Assembly (NCBI GenBank): GCA_949752745.1
Contig: OX457029.1
Span: 45,398,000 to 45,461,999 of the forward strand
Reading direction: 5' to 3'
Origin: Protula sp. h YS-2021
Lineage: Eukaryota > Annelida > Polychaeta > Sabellida > Serpulidae
DNA length: 64,000 bases
How positions within the stretch are numbered: position 1 is the first letter of the stretch; the number at the start of each line of letters is the position of its first letter. The position numbers were made by a program, and so were the translations under genes. The notes beneath the pieces were generated by a model, which had not been told where the DNA came from, searched no databases, and saw nothing but the letters and a program-made list of their open reading frames with translations. Below are positions 1 to 9,960 of this stretch, in pieces.

Positions 1-59
1 TGTTTCTCTCAAACCAGGCATTCTTGCTTTTGCCGAAGCAATCTCTATTCGCCTTTGGT

Positions 60-320
60 TGTAATATGGCTAACCTTGTTGAAGCCATTTGTACGTCTTT
101 GACTGTGACTACAGTGACATTATCGAAGCCGTATATTGGTCTATGGTTACGATATAGTTTACCATGTTGAAGCCATATTTTTGCCTTTCATTACGATATG
201 TCTAACCATGTTGAAGCCATATAGTTGTCTTTGATTACGATATGGCTAACCTGTTGAAGCAATATGTTTGCGTTTGATTACGATATGGCTAACTATGTTG
301 ATACCATATGTTTGTCTTCG
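60..320. repeat. Minisatellite, about 45-bp unit
   Basis: About five imperfect copies of a unit containing 'gatatggctaaccatgttga' and 'agccatatgtttgtctttg'. Core matches recur near 79, 165, 211, 256 and 300, so the period is about 45 bp with one longer interval. It lies in the intron upstream of the first visible INPP5F exon. No coding signal was seen in 1-726, which also holds C-runs at 421-436 and 660-674. Confidence 0.75.
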
Positions 321-726
321 AATAGAACCATGCTGACGTTTTTTTTTGCCGGTAAGTTCATCTTCAAAAGTGAGCATGCTAACCCGAAACAAAGTATATG
401 CGTTCTAACCTTGTGAAAGCCCCCCCCCCCCCCCCCGGAGGGGCCACTTTGTGTCATATGTGTTACCATGTGTGTAAAAACGCGGAGAAGGGGGAGGGGT
501 GCCAGGTTCGTTGGTTCGTTTGTTGAAAAGGGGGTGATTTTCAGTAGTGCACTGCGATTTCAACAAAAAGGAGATCCTTTCGGAATGCACTCCACGTGTA
601 GGTGTCGTTCTAAAAACTCATGGATACACATGGTACCAAGTTGGTACGTGAGTGTTCCCTCCCCCCCCCCCCCCGGGGGTTGTAACTGAATGTTAGCATG
701 CTCACTCTGTCATCGACGTGTTACAG

Positions 727-800
727 ATACGACGACGAAGCCGATGTGGTGACGAGCTACCAGAAAATCTACCTAGAAGACTTAGAACGGATAGAAATAG
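727..800 (+). CDS. INPP5F: INPP5F-like exon a (start of hSac2 domain)
   Basis: Acceptor gttacag, donor G|gtactc. One nucleotide completes a split codon, then 24 codons starting YDDEADVVTSYQKIYLEDLE; the exon ends in phase 1. The YxxEDLExIxIG pattern is the opening of an hSac2 domain. Exons further 5' are outside the window or not recognisable in 1-726. Confidence 0.8.
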
Positions 801-3471
801 GTACTCGTTGTCTGTTTTATACCGTGGGACCTGAATTTGCCAGAACCCGACAAATGTTCGGGCTACTGAGTGCAGTTACAATCCCCAAAGCTCTTTATTC
901 CGGTTAAGAACAGATGTTGGAACAATTTGCACAGTCATAGGTTGAATGAACTCACTCTAAAGACGCAGAAATAAAACTACGGAACAAAAAGGGGAAAAAT
1001 CGATACTTTTTGCTTTTAGGGCCGTCGCCGGCGATGTTTAAATCAAAGCACGTGTGCATACGCATCTTCTACGCACGGGACGAGGAACCCGGATACTTCC
1101 ATACATTCCGCACCACCGGTACCAGACTCTTCAACAACATTGTTATTTACATAACCAATGAGGAAGAGGCCAAGGGTATGTCCTTGTACTTTCCAGGCCA
1201 GGCTCATATATACAATAGTCGGACAAGTGGGTTGACGATTTTTAATTCAGGCTGTGCTTGTGTATTTAGAGCAACTGGCTGCAGAACTCAACAGCATGGC
1301 TTTTAACAGTTGTCAGTATTATTGTTGACCGCCGTTTAAGGACTTGGGCCGTTTTAAAGCGCCGCTGTAACATACAGATTAGTCCCTATTTTTTTGTTCA
1401 TCCAGTAAACGATTTATTCACATGGATATCAGCACCGATAAGGCAACAAGTTTTATTTTCAAGATAATTATTGGCGCGCTTTGTTTGAACAGCATAGAAT
1501 AAAATCAAGTTGTGATCCATTTTTTTCGGTAGATTCAAAATGAGCACAGAATTGAGTGGGTTCTTCTTCAATTTTGCAGAGTCATTACGGGCGATTTACG
1601 AGTCTTTTGCAGCGGCGAGAAAACTCATGTCACAAGAATTGAAAGTCACCGAAAACAAGTTAGATAGGTAACTGTATGGTGTGATGACCTCATTTCCGCT
1701 GTAAAGGCACATGCGTGTTGTTCATTAGTATGTACGATTCAGTGAAACCTACCATACGTTTTACCACATTTTAATTTAAGTTATAACACAATTGCTGTAA
1801 GTTTTGGGAGTGGATGTTCAAGCAAGATGGATAAAAGGAGTATAGATATTTGATTTTTTTTTGGTGGGGGGGGGGGGGGGGAGGAGGATGCTCCGGATGG
1901 GGGAGGGGAGGAATCGGGGGCTGCATCGCGAATTTTTTCCCAAGTTGAAGTGCAATGCGAGTCATGGGTCCTTTGAGTAACGTGCTGCTTTTGTTTGCAG
2001 GAAACGAAGCAAAGTCCACGCCGACATTATTGACATAGCGTCCCAAGCCCAAGAAAAGGCAGACATCCTCCCAAAGCCCTCTGCTATGGCTCAAGTCAGC
2101 TCCCAAAACAACTTAGCTGCTCTCCAGACTGTGAGCGATAACACCAGCAAATCTGAAGCGGGCGATAATAGAAGAAGTAGCGAGCCAGGGAAACACAGCA
2201 CAGCGTCTTCTCCAACTAGCCCAGCCCATTCCAGTGAGTCCACATCGTCGGGTGAAGGTCAGCTGATCTCAGCTCAGCCATCCCGGAATTCATCAGCCAA
2301 CACATTGTCCTCTGTTGCCAAGGCGACAAAATCGAGTGCGCAAAGAGGCATGACGAATTTCACAAAGACTTTGTCAAAATTAAAACCGACGGTTCGGGTA
2401 CCGGGCAAACCGAAAGCAAATCTTGTGCCCGCAGTTTGGTATAGTAAAGATGAAGAAGAAAATAAGGTTGAAAATGATGTTGTTCAACCAGAAAGGGCTC
2501 GTATTCTTAAAGGTACCCGGATTGCGCAAATAAGTAAGTCACCGGCTTCCAACAGTGAGAACCCACTTGTGAGAAATCCAAGCCAAAACAAAAAGAAAGA
2601 AAATGAAAATTTGCTCATTGATTTAGGTGTGAATCCACCAAATCAAGCAGAAACGAAAGAGTTGAATCCAGTTCTTGCTCACACAATCCGCGACGAGACA
2701 GATAGAAACGCTGATTTGCTGATTGATATAAGTCAAAGTGACGAAGGCCAAAATGACGCAATACTCATCGACTTCAGCTGCCAGCCAATCAATATCGAGC
2801 CTGTGGTGCCAAAAGCGGCTTTTACCAATCAGCGCTCAGTAGATAGTAGCACCGTTAGACCAGAACTGTCACATGCCGTTCAAGTCAGGACGGGAGCTCT
2901 GCACCTTCAGTCGTGCGGCATGCTGTCTGTGCAGTCACAACATGCGCATATCATTCCAGAGCGCATCTCACTCCCGCCAATGTCAGCGGCAAAACTACGG
3001 GAATATATTGAAGAGAACCCGTTACTGAAGGACATGAAAGCTGGCTTTTATATAGGTCAGAAGGAGGCATCACGTCATCAGGCGACGGGAAGAGGGGCGG
3101 ATGGCGGCGTGGACCAGAGCGACGAGTGGGTGAATGTGGACGTTTTTGACGACACGCATGCCGATGTCAATCTATTGAAGGCACCGCGCGCCTTGCGCGG
3201 ATCGCACAGTGACAGCGCACTCAACCAAGTCACCGACCGCGTCAAAATGGAGGAGCTTGTGGTGAGCGCGGAGCACCTGCAGCGCGGTGACGTCATGAGT
3301 GCTGCCGCCGCCTTCTCCCGCATGCGCATGCGCATGAGCGCGTTGACCACGCCCATTGGTGGCTATTCGCCGCACACGAGGCGTAAGGCCTTGATGCACA
3401 TGGCCCAGGAGAATAAACAGAAATCCCAGCATTTGTTTAAGCATTCAAAATCCAAAGTTATACTCTTGTGA
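727..3471 (+). CDS. INPP5F: INPP5F/SAC2-like phosphoinositide phosphatase, C-terminal part (four exons)
   Basis: Join 727-800, 1020-1175, 1580-1667 and 2001-3471; phases chain correctly to a TGA at 3469-3471. The first three exons and the start of the fourth encode an hSac2 homology domain (EDLERIEIGPSP, then YFHTFRTTG, then SLRAIYESF and RSKVHADIIDIASQAQEKAD), the order found in SAC2/INPP5F after the catalytic Sac domain. SAC2 removes phosphate from PtdIns4P on early endosomes, and its hSac2 region mediates dimerisation. The catalytic Sac domain lies left of the window. The remaining ~470 residues are a polar, low-complexity tail, comparable to the long tail of vertebrate INPP5F. TPRG1-type proteins also carry hSac2 domains, but the long tail favours INPP5F. 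The gene converges on the KY gene. Confidence 0.82.
1020..1175 (+). CDS. INPP5F: INPP5F-like exon b (hSac2 domain core)
   Basis: Acceptor tgcttttag, donor AAGG|gtatgt. It encodes GPSPAMFKSKHVCIRIFYA and then a GYFHTFRTTG block, the most recognisable part of hSac2. It enters in phase 1 and leaves in phase 1 (51 whole codons). The intron on its 5' side is only 219 bp. Confidence 0.85.
1580..1667 (+). CDS. INPP5F: INPP5F-like exon c (end of hSac2 domain)
   Basis: Acceptor attttgcag, donor GATAG|gtaact. The split Glu codon followed by SLRAIYESFAAARKLMSQEL continues the hSac2 helix region. It enters in phase 1 and leaves in phase 2, matching both neighbours. Confidence 0.85.
2001..3471 (+). CDS. 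INPP5F: INPP5F-like last exon (C-terminal tail)
   Basis: Acceptor tttgtttgcag at 2000; 490 codons to the TGA. It begins with the end of hSac2 (RKRSKVHADIIDIASQAQEK), then a Ser/Thr/Asn-rich disordered tail. Three closely spaced motifs, LLIDLG, LLIDIS and ILIDFS, lie in the middle of the tail. The C-terminus is basic (HLFKHSKSKVILL). The long reading frames opposite this exon (3078-3444) are antisense shadows. Confidence 0.88.
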
Positions 3472-3589
3472 ATTAAGGAGAGTTTAAGGAGATTATTACA
3501 AAAATTACATTACAATTACGTTAGGTAACTTAAGGTTCTAAATGTTTTATTAGGAGTGATCAAAATTTTTAATGTATTCTTTTAATTAT

Positions 3590-3595
3590 AATAAA
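3590..3595 (+). terminator. Polyadenylation signal AATAAA of the INPP5F-like gene
   Basis: AATAAA 119 bp after the stop codon, in an AT-rich 3' UTR, followed by a T-rich stretch. It is the only canonical hexamer in a suitable place. Confidence 0.65.
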
Positions 3596-3599
3596 GTCT

Positions 3600-4790
3600 A
3601 CATTGACTAAGTATGCACGATTTTGTATGACCCGCCCAAAGGAACGGTGGAGCATACGTGCTCCAACGGATACACTTCTAGTTCGTTCAGAAATGGCTTC
3701 AGATTCACCGCGTTATGTGTGAGGTTAGTCACGTGTCCGTGTTTCTTGTACAGCAGGGGAAAAAGCGGTGTAGTTGTACCTTCTATCAACTGGATAATAA
3801 TGAATTCACAGTCGCCAGTCTAAATCGTGTCTACTCTCTCAATGTAAAAAAAAAAATTGAATATTTTACTGCTTTGTAACAAAGGTTAGCATTTTAAATG
3901 TTTGTGATTGTGCTCACTGCTGCTATAGAGCAGTGAAATAATGTTTTTTTTCCTTCACTTCGGCTCTTCATTTTTAACGTCTTCTTTCTATTCTAGTCAC
4001 GTGTGTATACCATTTGTGTGATAACTGTTGAGCTTTGTTTGTTTTATAAGCAGTAACTATTGGAGGACGTGTTTGTTCTGTGTTGTACTTTATGCCACCT
4101 GCACATTCGACTAGTATTAACAGCTCTTTACTTGCCAGCAACTTAAAGCATTGCTGCTTATTAATTTATAAGCAAAAATAGACAGGATTTCTGTTCGATG
4201 GTGAAGGTTTTGACTCACTTAAGGGACTGGTGGAGAGCAGAAAACACGACAGAAAAGCCACGGAACAGAAAGTGTTAGGGTTTGCTATCCTGTGGATACA
4301 TTTAAGAGTTACCAAAATAAAAATAATAAGTAAATAACATAAAATTTAAAAAAAAAGAAGAAGATGCCAGGTTATTTATGATTTCAAACAATTTACTTTC
4401 AGAATTGCCTCGTCTCTGATGGTTGTTCGAGAAGAAGTTTAGTGAAAAGAAGCCCACCATTTTAATCAAGCATGGCATCAAATTCTCAATCTATTTTCTG
4501 CACTTAGGGCTTTGCTTTGGGTATAACGTCCCGCTTATTGCACGTGTCTTCAATTTCAAGCCTCTTCCCTACACACTAAGTATTAGGTCACTATGACAGA
4601 GGGCTTTGGTGTGCACAGTAACTGGATCAGCCGCGCATATTTTCTATCTTTATTTCCCCCATGTTCTGTTTTTGATATGTGACTGATTTGGCAGTGAGTG
4701 TAGGATTATGTAGGTTCGTGCACATGTTTATATTTGGGCACCAGATGTTGGGTGATGATGCAAGGGAACAAACCCACCATCCCCACCCCA
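3600..4790. other. Intergenic, no gene seen
   Basis: AT-rich sequence downstream of the INPP5F-like gene. Only short chance reading frames occur (3607-3823 on both strands, 4679-4888). No splice-consistent exon was found. Confidence 0.5.
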
Positions 4791-4990
4791 AACCTCCGCT
4801 GAAGAAGTTGTCCTTTCACTTAGGATTACCTCCGCTGATAACTGAGGAGGTCATCCTTGTGCTTAGGAGTACATCTTCTGATAGCTGAGGAAGTTGTCCT
4901 TTCGCTTAGGGTTTCTTCTGCTGAGGAAGTTATTTTTACTTTTGAGGCTTACCTCTGCTGACAGCTGAGGAAGTTATCTTTTTGCTTAGG
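4791..4990. repeat. Minisatellite, about 43-bp unit
   Basis: About 4.5 diverged copies of a unit reading roughly 'gctgaggaagttgtcctttc' then 'gcttaggattacctctgctg'. 'Gctgagg' followed by 'aagtt' recurs through the block. Confidence 0.7.
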
Positions 4991-5089
4991 CTTTCTAGAG
5001 ATTTGCACACACCTGCTCACATACATGCATATCAATGTTGTAGACTTGTATGCACTTCAATATGAATGTGATAGACTACTTTAATTTAA

Positions 5090-5970
5090 GGTGACTGAGT
5101 TCTTTCGTGTTTAACGGGTTAACTTCAGACTGCTCATGTGCAATTGATCCTCTGTAAAGGGAAACATATAAAGAGAACAATCATTTAATAATTAGGAGAA
5201 ATGTACAAAACCTAATGTTTTTCTATGGGAGATAGTTCTTCATTGAGCGAGAGGTCTTTCTGCAGTTAATTTCGTACCCCATACAGGGCTATTTAATTCG
5301 TACGTTACAGGTTGTCTAATACATGTAGTGATAAAACCTACACGAGGGGACAGATTGATCAGAAAAACGCTACCGTAGACTGGAGCACTGGTAGCCCGAC
5401 CCTGACAGACGAGCGCGAGCGGTGCGCAAGGCTAAGGAAGGGAGGGGTAGTTTCGTATAAGTCCAAACACGGGTGTGGTTTTATTTTTATTTCATTCCTT
5501 TTTGGTACAAATATATTCTCTGAAAAAATACATATTTTTGGCACTTGTAGTTATGTTGTTATGACGATGTCAAGTACAAGTACCTATCGGGAGTATCTAC
5601 CAGTCAAAATACTGCTATTTCCTTTGTACGCGTACTGACGTTCATGAAATAAAATGAAGTATTTGCTGGGAGTTGTAGTTTAATTTGATATGAAGAAGAA
5701 AACTATTTGAATTTCAGTTGAGTTCTTTCGTGTATAGCCGGTTAGCTTTAGATTGCTTAAAGTGTACGTCTGATCCGCTACCAAAGGAATCATTGTAAAG
5801 GGGGCAGTCACGTAATAATTGAAAAAAAAAAAGAACCACACCTGATGTTTCTCTGTGAGGGGTAGTTCTTCAGTTAAGGTCTTTCTGTAGTTAATTTCGT
5901 ACCTCATGAAGACTTATTTAATTCATGTTTTACAAATGGTAACATAATAGAGTATTTGCTAGGAGTTGTA
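5090..5970. repeat. Diverged direct duplication, two ~220-bp copies
   Basis: 5097-5310 and 5717-5935 share an ordered series of blocks: gagttctttcgtgt, ggttagcttt or ggttaacttc, taataatt, 'aggtctttctgcagttaatt' and tatttaattc. 'Tatttgctgggagttgtagt' after the first copy also recurs after the second (about 5658 and 5951), so the duplicated unit is probably about 300 bp or more. Confidence 0.65.
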
Positions 5971-6169
5971 GTTAGCCGTATAATCATTACTCCACGATAA
6001 TTCAAACGTTTACAAAACACTGAAAAATGAGCAGTTTTGTTGATTGCATATTCTTAGGACTTGTCTGTGAACATAAAAGGAACTTTTTTTATAAATATTT
6101 ACAAGAACAGTTTTAACAAGTCCTGTTCTTGGATACAGCTCCCCTTCTTGTTCTTGGTTCCAGCTAGAA

Positions 6170-6625
6170 TGTCAGTCTTGTTGTCATATTGTGGTGTGTA
6201 AAATCTGAGAACACCTTGTTATCATGTTGTGGTGTGGTAAATCTAAGAACATCTTGTTACCATATTGTGGTGTGTAAAATCTAAGAACACCTTGTTATCA
6301 TATTGTGGTGTGTAAAATCTAAGAACGCCTTTTCATCATATTGTGGTGTGTAAAATCTAAGAACACCTTGTTATCATATTGTGGTGTGTAAAATCTAAGA
6401 ACACCTTGTTATCATATTGTGGTGTGTAAAATCTAAGAACACCTTGTTATCATATTGTGGTGTGTAAAATCTAAGAACGCCTTTTCATCATATTGTGGTG
6501 TGTAAAATCTAAGAACACCTTGTTATCATATTGCGGTGTGTAAAATCTAAGAACACCTTGTCATCATTGTGATGTGTAAAAACCAAGAACGCCTGCTCAT
6601 CATATTGTGATGTGTGACATCTAAG
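6170..6625. repeat. 38-bp satellite array, about 11-12 copies
   Basis: Near-identical 38-bp units made of aagaacaccttgttatcata followed by ttgtggtgtgtaaaatct. Inner copies are almost perfect (some with cgccttttcatc in place of cacct.tgttatc); edge copies are degenerate. The period is not a multiple of three and no long frame runs through it. Confidence 0.9.
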
Positions 6626-6920
6626 AATCTTATTCTGCTTCTTTAGAGGATTCAAGATCTTGCAATGTTTTCAAATGGCAACACCTTCAAATTATTTATT
6701 TGATCAAAATTAAGCCATTTGTATCCAAATTTCACAATAAGCGAATTTGCGTGTTTTTACTCAGAGCTGAGAGAAGGGCCAAGACACTTTGCCAGTCAAA
6801 GGATGAAAAGCAAGGAAATTTATTTTTACCTCTCCATTTGCCCTCCCTTCGCCGATTGTTCTTCCCCGTGTAGGGGGTACATAGGGGGGATTTGCTCAGT
6901 ATCTGTATGAATTCACCTGG

Positions 6921-7387
6921 TATATATGTTACAGGGAATCTGTGTAATTAGGGATTCCATGACATCGTTAGGGAATTCATGTAATGAATAAGCTCATATT
7001 GATTATAAACCTATTTTGAAAAATTATCCATCCAGGAAGGCTGTTTAGTGGTTCTTCAAAACTATGTATCCCTTTTCACATCGAAAGGAACTGGAATTTA
7101 TAACATTACCATCCAAAATAACAGAAGTTGGCGTGAAATATGACATAAGTTACATAGGATAAAAATATCGCTAAATTAAGTTACTGAAGTATCTTATTAA
7201 TGATAGTTTGGCACCGGGTGCTTTGAGTATATTAATTCAAAATCTTCTATTAATTTCGGTAAAATACTACATTGCAGACATGAAAATTCTCAATAAAAAC
7301 ATCGAAATTGATTGAAGAAGTTATTACACGAATCCACTAGGGATTTCATGAAATCCCCAATTTCACAGATTCCCTGTGGGATATATA
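6921..7387. mobile_element. MITE-like element, copy 1 (about 467 bp)
   Basis: Both ends are inverted copies of a terminal sequence. The left reads tgttacagggaatctgtgta followed by attaggg; the right reads ggatttcatgaaatcccc followed by 'aatttcacagattccctgtg'. The right end contains the palindrome ggatttcatgaaatcc. The flanks are TATA-rich, so a TA target duplication is likely but not provable. The AT-rich interior has no transposase frame. An almost full-length copy in inverse orientation lies at about 50625-51080. Confidence 0.75.
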
Positions 7388-8744
7388 AGTATATGTATAT
7401 AAATAAGAATTATGACAGGTTTGACTTTTCAAAATCGTCCAATCCACTCCTTGAACAGATGTCAAGACTTGAGCAAACGAGATGAACATTTCTAGTCACA
7501 CAAAACGAGTCGAGTAATACGGAGTCGAACGAAATTGCATGTTATTTTTGTGTGTTGCTGTTGTTTTCCGAGTTCAAGATAGTTATTATTTCGTAGCACA
7601 TTTCGTTTTATAATATGTGCTTTTTCTGCGGCGGAAAGAAAAGTTCCAACCAAGGCCTTTGAAACTTATTCAGTATATTTATCTTAAAAATGAAATGCGC
7701 TGATGTCCCGAAATCGCCGCTGTTCCAGAAATAAATTTGCTCCATATTTGGTCGCATGATTCACATAGTATGCGTCACGTGTAAGAACGTGATCTAATTT
7801 GATGATATCGAAATTCGGCTACAGTTAAAATTTCTTCAAATAAATGGTGTACATGAGAATATGAGGTCAGCTGTTAGTATGTGTTAGGTGTGGTTATATG
7901 ATGGCTATAAATGAGGACTTTGCTGTGACTTTGTCATAATAATCATATACATTTTCTGTTGATCAGAGTTTTGAGCGAAGATTATTTTAGACAAATCCAA
8001 TAGTACTTTAATGTTTTTAATGTCGTTTCTTTCCATCGTTGTAAATCACTGTGAAAAAGACAAATTTTGGGACGGGATGGGGCGGGGCGGAGGGTTGATT
8101 GCTTATTACAGTGGAGTTAACCTTTTTGGTCTATGGCGCTTGCTGCAGTTGTAACAAGGGGGTGTGTTTCAGTGCGTAACAAGCCCTTTTGTGTATTCAA
8201 GGAATGAAATATTACACAAGTGAGATCGATATGATGTTCAATGGCACATTTTGTAACAAAACCCACAGTTGTAATGGACAGAAGCGTCTCACTATTCCAG
8301 AGCAATTGCGATGTAGCTAAAAATTATTCTTGATGTTTTTAAAGCGTCAGTAAATTATGTAAAAATCATACTGTTTAAACACATTTTAACCAATCGAAAT
8401 GATCAATTTTGTTCGAAGTTTAACAAAAGCCTAACAACGCCTGTGTTATAATAATTCGTTTGTGTGAGACATTCTCTAACTATGTTTTACTTCTCAAGTC
8501 CGCTATGTCCCGCGAAACAAACGGCCATTTTGGACAGAACTAAATTCTTTCCAACACGATATTTATGGCTCCCCGGGCGACACATGGTGTTTGTATGTTC
8601 TGTGTGTTTGTTAGTCTATTATGAAAAAAAAAATCTGGGTTATCTGGAGAACGAAAGTCGGTCCGACTTCACACCTGGTCTGTGTATTCTTTGGGTAGGT
8701 CGGACGGTTCTGTTAACTTCTAATTCGTGTTGCATTTTTAGGGA
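7388..8744. other. Intergenic, no gene seen
   Basis: AT-rich DNA with only short chance reading frames (8117-8305 minus, 8464-8754 plus). No exon with consistent splice sites or recognisable protein was found. Confidence 0.45.
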
Positions 8745-9950
8745 AGGCGTATGATGTCATTACGTAAAAATGTTGTGTGCCCAATTTCTCAGTCGAATAA
8801 GGTTCCATCTGTGAGGCTTTTGCTGTGTACGACCGAAAAATTCTGTCAAATAATGTCACTAGTAGAACGAACAGGTGCGGCATATAACGTCATTACGCAA
8901 AATATGCATGCATTTTGAATAAGATTGTGTGCAAAGCATCTCGAAAACGGAAAGTCATGTTGACTTCAAACTTTATGCGGATAGCTTGGGCCTATCGGAC
9001 TGCAGTATCAAATTTTGGGTCATGTGGCGGAATTAAGAAAGACATATGACGTCATTACGTAAAAATCTTGTCTGCCAATTTCTTAGTCGCTGAATATCGG
9101 AGAAAGCTCAAACTTGGTAGGATTGTTGCTGGGTGGATCTGCAAGATTCTGTCATATTTTGTCGCGAGTAGAACGAACGAGTATGGCATGTGACGTCATT
9201 GCGCAAATATGTATATATTTTTAAAAGTTCTTGTTGGCAAAATATCTCGACTAGAGCGGCCAGTGCACACAAAACATAAGAGTGCAGGCTTATATTACAC
9301 ACTTTCAGTCGATACCTACTTAAGTTTCTTGTTTTTGTGAACAAAAACAAATGTCTCCCCGACTAAACCCATGACCCCCCCCCCCCCCCCCCAAACTGAA
9401 ACAAAATATTCATTTCTGCAAACATAACCTTCATTCATTGTAAAAATCTTAAAATAAACCAAACAGATGGTGGTCACTAAAACAGATATAAATGAGCATC
9501 TTTTTTCATCGGAGTCTGAAAGCGGGTTTTACTGTAGGCCCCTCTTATCAAGATCTGAAGTTGGTCACTGTAGCAGTTTTACTGTACGTTACATTTTTAT
9601 CCGGGCCTGGAAGGTGGTCAAGACAGGCAGGTTTTACCGTACGTCTTTTTACCTGAATAAGGAAGGGGTCACGACAAACGGTTCTTAGCTTACATCTTTT
9701 TATCCGGGTCTTGAAGGTGGTCGGGATTTTTTTTTTGCTAAGCATCATCCTCCACACGCTCCCCCCTCCCCCCCCCCCCCCCGCCCCCAGCTAAAGTTCT
9801 TGTTGGCAAAATATCTCGAAAATGGAAAGGTGGTATTGACTTCAAACTTTGTGCGAGTATTTTTTGTTGGATCAATCGGGCGACTCTGTCAATTTTTGAT
9901 GTGTGTGGCGACATTAATTGAGAAAGGCGTATGACGTCATTAAATCGTAG
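8745..9950. repeat. Diverged ~145-bp repeats carrying TGACGTCA-type palindromes
   Basis: 'Gatgtcattacgtaaaaatg' near 8753 recurs in variants near 8889, 9049 and 9193, and its 5' part (gcgtatgacgtcatt) again near 9929. Segments such as 'gttggcaaaatatctcg' and 'tgacttcaaacttt' lie between. The spacing is about 140-160 bp with a higher-order period near 300 bp. A C-run lies at 9375-9393 and the pattern is interrupted by the block at 9525-9790. Confidence 0.65.
9525..9725. repeat. Short ~52-bp repeat with ttttactgta signature
   Basis: About four diverged units containing gcagttttactgtacgt, then catttttatccgggcctgga, then aggtggtca. The same ttttactgta signature appears singly near 12080, 36925 and, reversed, at 11378 and 26420. 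Confidence 0.55.
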
Positions 9951-9960
9951 AAGCATTCAT

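Noticed and set aside
3078..3444. 90-92-codon minus-strand frames opposite the INPP5F last exon
   Set aside because: Antisense shadows of a coding exon; no splice sites or domain.
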